DNA from: Chromobacterium haemolyticum DSM 19808
GTDB lineage: Bacteria; Pseudomonadota; Gammaproteobacteria; Burkholderiales; Chromobacteriaceae
DNA length: 64,000 nucleotides
Direction: 5' to 3'
Assembly: GCF_000711885.1 (NCBI RefSeq)
Contig: NZ_JONK01000007.1
Location: 1 to 64,000, forward strand
The notes under the pieces were generated by a model. The model worked only from the letters and a program-made list of their open reading frames with translations, ran no database searches and was not told the DNA's origin. The translations under genes were made by a program, and so were the position numbers. Shown one piece after another: positions 1 through 8,266 of this stretch. Every line of letters starts with the position of its first letter. The first letter of the stretch is position 1.

Positions 1-279
1 GTGTTGGCGCAGTTGTATCAGCAGGGCTAGGTGTAGGCGGTCCCAAATGCCTAGCGCTTGCCAATCGCGCAGTCTTCGCCAGCAGGTCATACCGCTGCCA
101 AAACCGAGTTCCTGTGGGAGGTCCTCCCAAGGAATGCCGGTAGTGAGAACAAACAAGATGCCGTTGAGGGCGGCAAAATCATCCAACCGCGGCCGCCCAC
201 CCCGGCGGGAACGCGGTGGTGGAGGAAGTAGTGGTTGCAATGACTTCCAGAGCTTCTGACTGACGACTTTCCGTTTCAT
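1..279 (-). CDS. IS5-family transposase, N-terminal part (runs off the window)
   Basis: Reading from the ATG at 279 down to base 1 the frame stays open for 93 codons. The protein starts MKRKVVSQKLWKSL and contains GGRPRLDDFAALNGILF, then TGIPWEDLPQELGFGSGMTC and WRRLRDWQALGIWD. This is the N-terminal helical (DUF4096-like) domain of IS5-family transposases; the catalytic DDE domain would lie to the left of base 1. The gene points away from the alpha-2-macroglobulin gene and lies downstream of it, so the element inserted beyond that gene's 3' end. Whether the transposase is intact cannot be told from here. Confidence 0.85.
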   Translation of the reverse strand, partial: MKRKVVSQKLWKSLQPLLPPPPRSRRGGRPRLDDFAALNGILFVLTTGIPWEDLPQELGFGSGMTCWRRLRDWQALGIWDRLHLALLIQLRQH

Positions 280-333
280 CTTCGCCAAATGCGGGCATAC
301 GCATCTGACATCAAGAGGTTTTGTTAGCGGGTC
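1..333. mobile_element. End of an IS5-family insertion sequence (cut by the window)
   Basis: The interval holds the start of a minus-strand transposase gene and, upstream of it, a terminal sequence that reads on the minus strand GACCCGCTAACAAAAC, preceded by TTA (334-336 on the plus strand is taa). IS5-family elements of the IS427/IS1031 type carry such ends and duplicate a TNA target; that is family knowledge. The same end, slightly changed, occurs on the 111-bp MITE at 28930-29040, which supports the boundary chosen here. The other end lies outside the window, so length and integrity are unknown. Confidence 0.75.
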
Positions 334-360
334 TAAGAAATTGCGCACTGCGCACTTGCT

Positions 361-392
361 GCCCCCTCTTTAATTTTGGCCACAGAGGGGGC
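361..392. terminator. Stem-loop between IS end and alpha-2-macroglobulin gene
   Basis: GCCCCCTCT at 361-369 pairs with AGAGGGGGC at 384-392, a 9-bp GC-rich stem with a 14-base loop, starting 6 bases past the stop codon of the minus-strand gene. There is no T-run after it on either strand, so it could be an mRNA 3' end structure rather than a classical intrinsic terminator. Confidence 0.35.
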
Positions 393-398
393 GCTGCC

Positions 399-3300
399 TT
401 AATTTTCCCCTTTCCCTACATGGAATACGCTATTTGGCAACATGCCGAACACGTCAGGCGCGTACAGCGCTTCCACCCGCGTCGGCGGCAGTTTGAAGGC
501 GCCGGGGTTGTTCAGACGCATGGTGTAGCTGGTTTTAAGACTGCCGCGCGGCACGTAGCCGTAGTAGGCGCGGTAGCCGGAGAAGCGGCGCTCCACATAG
601 TCGGCGGGGTCGCCGTCGTTGTCCGCCTTGGCGTTGATCGCCGAATCCCGGCCCAGGCCGGAACCCAGGATGGTGGCGCCGGCTGGGATCGGGTCGTTGA
701 CCACCACCCAGGTCATATCGCTTTGCGCCTGGATCTCCAGCGTGACCTTGACCACATCGCCGGGTTGGTACTGGCCGTTGGTTTTCTGGCTGACCGGGCT
801 TAGCGTTTTCTTGATGCTGTAGCCGGCGTAGCGCGGAGCCTTGAGCGCAATGGCGGCCTCGGCCTGGACCGTGGCCCATGGAGCGCCGCCGCCGGCGTGT
901 TTGAGCTGCAGGCTGCCGCCGGCAGCAGGCCAGGGCAGCAGGCCCAGCGCCTTGACGCCGTCCTGCGGCCAAGCCAGGTTCAGCTTGGCGCTGCCCAGCG
1001 CAGCGCTGGTCTGGCCGCTGACCGGCGTGGTTTCGAACTGACGCGAGAATTGCGCGACAGCCAGGCTGCCCCATAGATTAGAGGTGGTGGTGCCCCAATG
1101 GCCTTTTTGCTGTCGGCCGAGCAGGCCGGTGAGCAGGCGGGGCATGTCCGCCTGCCAGCCAGGCAGCTTGCGCACAGCCAGCAGCAGCTTGGCGGCGTTG
1201 ACGTCGGCGTTGCCCATCAGCCACCAGGCGTTGTCGCTGGCCTCGGTGCTGAAGCCCATGCGGGTGCCCTGGTAGGTGAGCCTTGCGCGCAGCAGGTTTT
1301 CTGCCTCGCTCAGCCGCGCGGCGCGCTGCGGGATGTCGACGGCGCGGTTAAGCAGCGCCAGCCAGTCCACTAACATGGCGGTACTCATTTTCTGCGGGTT
1401 GAGGTCCAGCACGTCCAGCATGGCCGGACGGAAGCGGCCGTAACGCGCCAGCGCATCCATCGCGTTCAGACGGCGGGCGTCGGCGTCCTGGCGGCCCAGC
1501 GGCAGATCGCGTTTGAGCCGGCCTTCGACGAAGGCGGAAAGGCCGTCCAGCAGCCGCGCGCGCTGGGCTTCGGGGATGGAAACGCCGGCTTCGTGGGCGG
1601 CGGCCAGCAGATAGCTGCTGAGGATATCGCTGCCGCGGTCCGGCGCGCCTTCGGCCAGCGGGAAGTAGGCGGCCAGGCCGCTGCCGTCCAGGTATAGCGG
1701 CAGCTCGCTCATCAATTGATCCCAACGCTTGGCGTCGGCCAGGCCCAGCGCCACCGAGCTGCGCTGTTCCAGGCAGACATAGGGGTAGTCCTGGAACCAG
1801 CGGCGCACGCCGGGTAGTTCATTGCCCAGTTTGGCCTGCAGGCTGACGCGGATGCCGCCGCGGCCGGGCAGGGCGCCCGGCGGCAAGGCGACGGGGATGC
1901 CGAGCTCCGGCGCCACGCGCTGCAGCGTGGCTTGCTCCACGGTGATGGGCACCGCCGGTTCGATTTCCTGGCGCACCGCCAGCTTGTCGGCGGCCTTGCC
2001 GTCCACTTGCTGGGCGCTGAAGCTCCATTTCAGTTCCTTGACGTCGTTGGGCACTGTCACCGGCCAGCTCAATAGCCGCGCCTCGCCCACCGGCAGGCTG
2101 ACTTCCTGCGGCGGCAGCGCCGGCAGGCCGGGCGCGCCGGCCTGAACCTTGACCTTGAGAGGCTTGTCGCCGCCGTTGCGCACGGTGACGCCGGCGCTGA
2201 ACTGGTCGCCTTCGCGCGCCAGCGGCGGGATGCCGGAGCTCAGTTGCAGGTCCTGGGTGACGTTGAAACCGGCTTCGCCGGTGCCGAACAGGTCATTGCC
2301 CACATCGGCCACCGCCACCAGGCGGAAGCGGGTCAGCGAGTCGTTGATCGGCACTTTGACGCGGGCGCTGCCATTGGCGTCCAGCACCACGCGCGGCTGC
2401 CACAGCAGCAGGGTGTCCAGCAGCTCGCGGGTGGGCGCCTTGCCGCCGCCGCCGCCCGGCGGCAACGACTTGCGGCCGTAATGCCGCTTGCCCACCACTT
2501 CCAGCTGGGCGGTGGCGGTTTCCACGCCGTAGCTGTGGCGCTGGTACATGGCCTGCATCAGTTCCCAGCTGCGGTTGGGCTGCAGTTCCAGCAGCGCTTC
2601 ATCCACCGCGGCGAAGGCCACTTCGGTGCCGGCCGGCGCCGGCTTGCCGCCGGGCAGCTTGACCTGAATGGCCACTTCGGCCGTTTCGCGGATGCCGTAG
2701 CTCTTGCGCACCGGGCTCACGGCCACGTCCAGCCGTTTGGCGGCGTCACCCACCTGGATTTCGGCAATGCCGTATTTGAAGGCCGGACGCGACAGGTCCA
2801 CCATGCTGGTGGGCGGGGTGTAGTCGCCGCCTTCGTTCCAATAGGCGTCCCACCACTCGCCCGGCGTTTTCCAGCCCCAGGTGAAGAACGAGTACCAAGG
2901 CACTTCGCGCACGCGACCGCGCACCGCCAGCACCGAAACGTAGACGTTGGGCGTCCAGCCCGGTTCTATCTTAAGTTCGATCACCGGGTTCTTGCCTTCC
3001 AACTCCACCACCCGGGTTTCGATCACGCCTTCGCGTTCAATCGCCAGCCAGGCGGTGGCTTTGCGGAAGGGCATGCGCACCTGGAAACGGGCGGTTTCGC
3101 CGGGGGCGTAGCTGATTTTTTCCGGCAGGATGTCGATGCGGTCGTTGTTGTCCACGTCGAACCACAGCTCGTCGTGCTTGCTGACCCAGACGGATTGCGA
3201 GCTTTGCGCCAGGTTGCCGTTGTCGTCGGCGGCTTCGGCGATTAGCTCCATGTCGCCGGCGTCCTTGAGATTGACTTCACAGAACATCAGGCCGCGGCCG

Positions 3301-6080
3301 TCGGTGCTGCCGCTGCACACCTTGCCCTTGTCGTCGGTCTCTTCGTTGTGGTCCCAGGCGTAGAAGCCGCCCACCAGCCGCTTGCGGCTGGACAGGTAGC
3401 GGTGTTCGCGCAGGCTGATTTTGACGTTCTTGCCGGCCAGCGGCTTGCCGGCGGTGTCCAGCACCACGGCCTTGAGCTGCAAGGCGCGGCCGGCGGTGAT
3501 CCAACTGTCCACGCTGATGCCCACTTGCAGGCCGGCCGGCCACAGGGGAATGCGGCGGGTCAAGGTTTGCACTTCGCCGTTGGGGTCGCGGTAGGCGGCC
3601 TCGGTGACCAGGTCATAACGGCGGTCCAGCTTGGGCAGCTTGTCCAGCGTGGTCTTGCCGTTGCCGTTGGCGTCCAGTTGCAGCGCGGCCTTGTCCAGCA
3701 GCACTTTGCCGTCCAGCGAGGATTCGGCCTGGTCGCGCTGGCGCTGCGGCGGCGAGAAGCTGTAATCCTCATAGCCCTTGATGCGCTGGTAGGCGTCGGC
3801 CAACATGGCGCTGACTTCCACCGGCCAGCCCTTGGCCGGGCCGCCGTTGCCCCAGGACAGGGATACGTTGAGCGGCAATTGCTTGGGCGCGATGCCGGCG
3901 TTCTTCACTGTGGACACGCGGCCAGTCATGGTGGGCAGGCGGAATTCCTCCACCCGGAAGTTGCCGCTGCGCAGCGAGTAGCCGTCCAGCTCCGGGCTGG
4001 ACGGTTTGTCCTTGTCGTCCGGGCCGCGCGCGCCTTTGCGTTCCAGATACAGCGTGTATTCGCCCAGCTTGGCTTCCTTGGGCAGGGCGTAGCTGCTTTC
4101 CGCGTAGCGGCCGTTGCGCCAGCTTAGCGGCAGGCTGATTTCGTCGCCGCTGCCGTCGTGGACGATGCGCAGTTGCTGCGGCAGCTGGCCGGGCTTGAGC
4201 TGGGCCAGGCCGCGGCTGACCTGAGTGCGCAGCAGATGCTTCATCGACACGGTTTCACCGGCGCGGAACAGCGCGCGATCCAGGATGGTGTGGGCTAGGA
4301 TGTTGGGGCTGTCGCTCCACTGGGTGGGGAAGGGGAAACGCCAGGATTCGATGCCGCGGTTCCAGCTGGAACGGACGAAGGACACGTCGTCGTTGCCGTT
4401 GGCGTCCTTGGCGGCGGCGGTGATGAACAGGCCGGACAGCTCCTCGTTGTCGCAGTTGCCGGCCGGCAGCACGGATTTGACCGTGGCCACCCCCTTTGCG
4501 TCGGTTTTGCCGGACCACAGCGCGTTGCCCTTGCAATCGTAGATGTTGACGCGGGCGGCCGGCACCGGCTTGCCCTTGTCCAGCGTGGTCACCCACACCG
4601 CGGCGTTTTCCTTGGAGCTTTTAAAGTGCACCGCCATATTGGTGACCAGCGCGGCGGTGCGCACATACATGGGCTTGGAGCTGGCCAGCAGCGATTTGCC
4701 CAGCAGCCGCGAGGATACTTCCACTACGTAGAGGCCGGGCTTGGGCAGGGGGATGCCCACCACTTCAAACGGCCATTTCCCCTGTTTGTCCGGCTGGCTG
4801 GGCAGCTTCAGCGGCTGAGCGGCCTTTTCCTTGGCCAGCAGGGACAGGCGCCGGCTTTCTATGGTCTTGTCCTTGCCTGCGGGCAGATAGCTTTCGTGAT
4901 AGCGCAATACCTTGGCCAGCCAGGTCATCATGTCCTGGTCCTTGTTCAGCCGCAGCGCCTGGCCGCCCAATTGCACCGATTTGATGTTGAGGTCGCCCTC
5001 CACCCCGCGCAGGGTGATGGGCAGCGCCGCGTCCGCGCCGGACTCTATGATGCCAAAGGGCGCGGCGGCGAATTTGGCCAAGGGCGGGTAGTCGGCCAGC
5101 TTGATGGCCAGCGGGAAGCGCTCCGCGTTGACCAGCGGCCGGCCCACCTCGTCGCCAAACTCCTTGGGCAGCTTCAGCGTCAGCGTTTCCAAGGGCGGGA
5201 ACGGCGGCGCAAAGCTGATGCTGTCCACCGGCTCGCCCTTGCTGCGCGCCTCCGCCTGCGGCGGGCGCTCGGCGCCGGCGCCGCTGAGGCGCACCGCCAT
5301 CGCCAGTTTTTCCGGCACCGGCGAGCTGAAGTTGAGGGTAATGGGCTTGAACGGAATGCATGCGCCCTTAGCGTTCTCGCGCAGGCAGCTCATGCTGGCG
5401 GTGAACGGCGGCCGCACCTGGTAATTGAGCCGGTCCGGCGTGGCCGCGCCGCGCTGGTGCACCAGCGTGAGCTTGCTGTCCGGCGCCAGCCGCTGGCCGC
5501 AGCGCAACGTCAGCACCTTGGCGGATTGTTGTTCCAGTTTCAGATGCTTGAGCAGCGCCGCGCGCTCCCCGGCCGGCAAGGGCTGGACCGGGATGCGTTC
5601 CGGCAGGCTGGAAGATTGGCAATACAAGGAGGAAGCCGGCACGCCGGCGCCGTTGAATTGCAGCACGAAGGCCTGGTCTTCCTCGATGCGGCCACTGTGC
5701 GGCCAGCGTTCCACCACCACTGGCGCGCCGGTGTAGAAGCGGAAACTCAGGCCAGCGCCCACGACACTGCCTTGCAAGTCCTTGAGGCCGGGTTTGGGCG
5801 TGAAGCGGCAGTCGGTATTGGCGGCCGGGGTTTCGGATACGTCCAGCACCCAGGTCTTGTCGTCCACCCAATGCCCCTTGGCTTTCAGGCCGCAGCTCCA
5901 GGCGAACGGCGCCGGCGCGGCGCTATTGCCCAGTGGAATCATGCTGCTGTTGAAGGTGGCGCGCACCTGCTGCACTTCTTTGACTTCGCCCTGTGGGCTG
6001 AAGGTAGTGACGCCGGCGGCAAGAGCGGCGGCGCAGGCGAAACTCAAAAGAGCGGGGGCAAGGCGGAATGGCAAAGACAT
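399..6080 (-). CDS. yfhM: Bacterial alpha-2-macroglobulin (YfhM-like) with thioester motif
   Basis: This 1893-residue protein matches bacterial alpha-2-macroglobulins, periplasmic or membrane-anchored protease traps thought to protect the cell envelope. A signal peptide opens it (MSLPFRLAPALLSFACAAALAAG). A long stack of macroglobulin-like beta domains follows. The thioester motif lies in YPYVCLEQRSS, with the Cys near residue 1436, inside the alpha/alpha thioester domain. The C-terminus is another beta domain. I start at 6080 rather than the upstream in-frame ATG at 6104 because CGGAGC lies just before it. No clear lipobox is present (SFAC is a poor match), unlike E. coli YfhM. The usual partner pbpC is not on the upstream side; the downstream side is occupied by an IS element. 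The length (about 1900) fits the long subgroup of the family. Confidence 0.92.
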   Translation of the reverse strand: MSLPFRLAPALLSFACAAALAAGVTTFSPQGEVKEVQQVRATFNSSMIPLGNSAAPAPFAWSCGLKAKGHWVDDKTWVLDVSETPAANTDCRFTPKPGLKDLQGSVVGAGLSFRFYTGAPVVVERWPHSGRIEEDQAFVLQFNGAGVPASSLYCQSSSLPERIPVQPLPAGERAALLKHLKLEQQSAKVLTLRCGQRLAPDSKLTLVHQRGAATPDRLNYQVRPPFTASMSCLRENAKGACIPFKPITLNFSSPVPEKLAMAVRLSGAGAERPPQAEARSKGEPVDSISFAPPFPPLETLTLKLPKEFGDEVGRPLVNAERFPLAIKLADYPPLAKFAAAPFGIIESGADAALPITLRGVEGDLNIKSVQLGGQALRLNKDQDMMTWLAKVLRYHESYLPAGKDKTIESRRLSLLAKEKAAQPLKLPSQPDKQGKWPFEVVGIPLPKPGLYVVEVSSRLLGKSLLASSKPMYVRTAALVTNMAVHFKSSKENAAVWVTTLDKGKPVPAARVNIYDCKGNALWSGKTDAKGVATVKSVLPAGNCDNEELSGLFITAAAKDANGNDDVSFVRSSWNRGIESWRFPFPTQWSDSPNILAHTILDRALFRAGETVSMKHLLRTQVSRGLAQLKPGQLPQQLRIVHDGSGDEISLPLSWRNGRYAESSYALPKEAKLGEYTLYLERKGARGPDDKDKPSSPELDGYSLRSGNFRVEEFRLPTMTGRVSTVKNAGIAPKQLPLNVSLSWGNGGPAKGWPVEVSAMLADAYQRIKGYEDYSFSPPQRQRDQAESSLDGKVLLDKAALQLDANGNGKTTLDKLPKLDRRYDLVTEAAYRDPNGEVQTLTRRIPLWPAGLQVGISVDSWITAGRALQLKAVVLDTAGKPLAGKNVKISLREHRYLSSRKRLVGGFYAWDHNEETDDKGKVCSGSTDGRGLMFCEVNLKDAGDMELIAEAADDNGNLAQSSQSVWVSKHDELWFDVDNNDRIDILPEKISYAPGETARFQVRMPFRKATAWLAIEREGVIETRVVELEGKNPVIELKIEPGWTPNVYVSVLAVRGRVREVPWYSFFTWGWKTPGEWWDAYWNEGGDYTPPTSMVDLSRPAFKYGIAEIQVGDAAKRLDVAVSPVRKSYGIRETAEVAIQVKLPGGKPAPAGTEVAFAAVDEALLELQPNRSWELMQAMYQRHSYGVETATAQLEVVGKRHYGRKSLPPGGGGGKAPTRELLDTLLLWQPRVVLDANGSARVKVPINDSLTRFRLVAVADVGNDLFGTGEAGFNVTQDLQLSSGIPPLAREGDQFSAGVTVRNGGDKPLKVKVQAGAPGLPALPPQEVSLPVGEARLLSWPVTVPNDVKELKWSFSAQQVDGKAADKLAVRQEIEPAVPITVEQATLQRVAPELGIPVALPPGALPGRGGIRVSLQAKLGNELPGVRRWFQDYPYVCLEQRSSVALGLADAKRWDQLMSELPLYLDGSGLAAYFPLAEGAPDRGSDILSSYLLAAAHEAGVSIPEAQRARLLDGLSAFVEGRLKRDLPLGRQDADARRLNAMDALARYGRFRPAMLDVLDLNPQKMSTAMLVDWLALLNRAVDIPQRAARLSEAENLLRARLTYQGTRMGFSTEASDNAWWLMGNADVNAAKLLLAVRKLPGWQADMPRLLTGLLGRQQKGHWGTTTSNLWGSLAVAQFSRQFETTPVSGQTSAALGSAKLNLAWPQDGVKALGLLPWPAAGGSLQLKHAGGGAPWATVQAEAAIALKAPRYAGYSIKKTLSPVSQKTNGQYQPGDVVKVTLEIQAQSDMTWVVVNDPIPAGATILGSGLGRDSAINAKADNDGDPADYVERRFSGYRAYYGYVPRGSLKTSYTMRLNNPGAFKLPPTRVEALYAPDVFGMLPNSVFHVGKGEN

Positions 6081-6561
6081 GGGCGAAGCTCCGGAAAATA
6101 CCATGGCGATTATACGCGGCTGGCCTGCGCTTGAGCGTGGAAGAGCTGCAATCTTTGTTTGTTGTTTTGGAAGGAGTATTAAAAGCCGAACACAAACGAG
6201 TGGTTTTTACCATTTCACTGCGATTTTCTGAGTGAAACGCAGATGATTGTCATTTTGAAAAAGGTTTTTATGGGCTTCTACGCCGGGCGCCGTGAGATGG
6301 ATCACAGCGCGCTGTACAACCTAAACAGACTGGCGGGGCGTCAAGAATTCTGACGGGTTGAGGGCGCATTGAAAAAAGCGTGCTTGTCTCGCTATAAGCT
6401 CTATTTAGTTATTGCTGATTTTGATGGGTTTTATTTTAATATCATGATTTTTCTTATTATTTTTGGGAAAAATCCTACACAACAAACCCAGGCAGTCATG
6501 CTACGGTCCGGACTTCATGTCAATGCGCTGAAACCCAGCAGACAGATGGTGAAATCTGGAT
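6081..6561. other. Divergent intergenic region, AT-rich, no gene seen
   Basis: About 480 bp separate the alpha-2-macroglobulin and cdiB genes, which are transcribed away from each other. The half near cdiB (6360-6500) is clearly AT-richer than both flanking genes and contains the promoter candidate listed separately. The short open frames here have no recognisable protein signature. Confidence 0.5.
6369..6398 (+). promoter_or_regulatory. Candidate sigma-70 promoter for cdiBA
   Basis: TTGAAA at 6369-6374 and TATAAG at 6393-6398 are separated by 18 bases and lie about 165 bases upstream of the cdiB start, in the AT-rich stretch. This is a pattern match only; other AT-rich hexamers nearby could serve equally. 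Confidence 0.35.
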
Positions 6562-8238
6562 ATGTCATCAATACACTGGCCTGTTGCCCTGGTCTGTATC
6601 TTGGCCGGCGTCCATAGCTCTTGGGCCTGGTCCAATACCCATCCTTCCCCGGATCAGGCGCTGATCCTGCAGCAGGAGCGCGAGCGTGCCTTGCAAGAGC
6701 AGGTACTGCCGGCGGCGCCTGATGTACGTCTGCCGCGGCAGGCCGACGTTTTGGCGGACTATCCGGCCAGCGAGGCCCCGTGTTTCGCCATTCACGAACT
6801 GCGCATGGTTGGCGAACTGGCCGAGCGCTTCAGGTGGGCCTTGGCCGCCGCCGACGCCGTCGGCCGCTGCCTGGGCGCTCAAGGGGTGAACCTGGCGATG
6901 AAGCGGGTGCAAAACGCCTTGATCGCCCAGGGTTATGTGACTACCCGGGTACTGGTCACGCCGCAGGACTTGAAGCCGGGGGTGCTGACGCTGACGTTGA
7001 TTCCCGGTCGCATCCAGTCCATCCGCTTTGCTGAACCGGCGTCGTGGCGCGTGCGCTGGTCAAACGCGCTGCCGGCGCGGCCGGGGGATGTGCTCAATCT
7101 GCGCGATATCGAACAAGCGCTGGAAAACTTCAAGCGGGTGCCGACGGCGGATGCCGATATCCAGATCGAACCGGCGGGCGCCGATGGTAAAAGCGACCTG
7201 GTGATTGCCTGGAAAGAGACCTTGCCCATCCGCCTATCCTTGAGCCTGGACGACGGCGGCAGCGACGCCACCGGCCGCTACCAAGGCAGCGCCACGCTGT
7301 CGCTGGACAATCTGCTCACCGTCAATGACCTGTTCTATTACAGCCAGGGCAAGGACTTGTTCCAGCATGATCCGTTGGGTTCTAAAAGCCGTTCGCTGCA
7401 TTACTCGCTGCCCTTGGGTTACTGGCAACTGGGCCTGACTCTCAATGATTACCGCTACCACCAGACCATAGCCGGCGCCAACGAGAAATATCTGTATCGC
7501 GGCGATAGCGAGAACAGCCAACTGAACTTGTCGCGGGTGGTGTTCCGCAGCCAGGCGCACAAAACCACGCTCAGCCTGCGCGCCTACCAGCGCAAATCGC
7601 GCAACTTCGTCGAAGACACGGAAATCCGCCTGCAGCACCGGCAGACCGCTGGTTGGGAGCTGGGGCTGAACCAGCGTTCTTATCTGGGCGACGCCACGCT
7701 GGACGCCGGCCTTAACTGGCGGCGCGGCACCGCCATGCTGGGCGCCTTGCCCGCGCCGGAGGAGGAAACGGGCAGCGGCGGCTCTCGTCCCAGTGTCGTG
7801 ACTGCGGACCTGAGTTACAACCAGCCGCTGCAAATCGGCGCGCAAAAGTTGCGGATCAACAGTCAATGGCGCGGCCAGTGGAGCAAGGGCGCGCTGGTGC
7901 CGCAGGACCGCTTCGTCATTGGCGGTCGCTACACCGTGCGCGGCTTCGACGGCGATCTGAGCCTGTCCAGCGAGCGCGGCTGGCTGTGGCGCAACGAGTT
8001 GTCCTGGGCAATGGGCCCCAGCGGCCAGGAATTGTATCTGGGGCTGGATCTGGGCCGCGTCAGCGGCGCAGCCAGCGCTCTGCTGATAGGCCGTCAGCTG
8101 GCGGGCGGCGCAGTCGGCATGCGCGGCAGTTTGTTCAAGCGACTGTCCTACGACATGTTCACCGCTTGGCCTATTCAGAAACCCGCCGGCTTCCAAACCG
8201 GCGCCGCGTCAGGATTCAGCTTGAATATTCAATTCTGA
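6562..8238 (+). CDS. cdiB: Two-partner secretion outer-membrane transporter CdiB/FhaC type
   Basis: A 558-residue TpsB protein that would form the outer-membrane pore exporting the adjacent CdiA. It has a signal peptide ending near WAWS, an N-terminal helix-like segment with QQERERALQEQ, two POTRA-type domains (roughly residues 75-220; LTLIPGRIQSIRF and ALENFKRVPTADADIQI are typical), and a 16-strand beta-barrel finishing in LNIQF with the terminal Phe of outer-membrane barrels. The conserved loop-6 motif appears as GRYTVRGFDGD near residue 450. It ends 28 bases before the cdiA start, with a strong ribosome-binding site between, so the two genes form an operon. Calling it CdiB rather than FhaC/ShlB rests on the toxin/immunity structure of the partner. 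Confidence 0.93.
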   Translation: MSSIHWPVALVCILAGVHSSWAWSNTHPSPDQALILQQERERALQEQVLPAAPDVRLPRQADVLADYPASEAPCFAIHELRMVGELAERFRWALAAADAVGRCLGAQGVNLAMKRVQNALIAQGYVTTRVLVTPQDLKPGVLTLTLIPGRIQSIRFAEPASWRVRWSNALPARPGDVLNLRDIEQALENFKRVPTADADIQIEPAGADGKSDLVIAWKETLPIRLSLSLDDGGSDATGRYQGSATLSLDNLLTVNDLFYYSQGKDLFQHDPLGSKSRSLHYSLPLGYWQLGLTLNDYRYHQTIAGANEKYLYRGDSENSQLNLSRVVFRSQAHKTTLSLRAYQRKSRNFVEDTEIRLQHRQTAGWELGLNQRSYLGDATLDAGLNWRRGTAMLGALPAPEEETGSGGSRPSVVTADLSYNQPLQIGAQKLRINSQWRGQWSKGALVPQDRFVIGGRYTVRGFDGDLSLSSERGWLWRNELSWAMGPSGQELYLGLDLGRVSGAASALLIGRQLAGGAVGMRGSLFKRLSYDMFTAWPIQKPAGFQTGAASGFSLNIQF

Positions 8239-8266
8239 ATATCTTAATTTTTTGGGGGAGTGGGAC

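Noticed and set aside
4626-6134. A 502-codon plus-strand frame opposite the alpha-2-macroglobulin gene
   Set aside because: It mirrors third-position GC of the real gene and shows no protein signature.
6369-6617. Open frame in front of cdiB
   Set aside because: It overlaps the cdiB start and its first part is AT-rich promoter-like sequence; the cdiB signal peptide fixes the real start.
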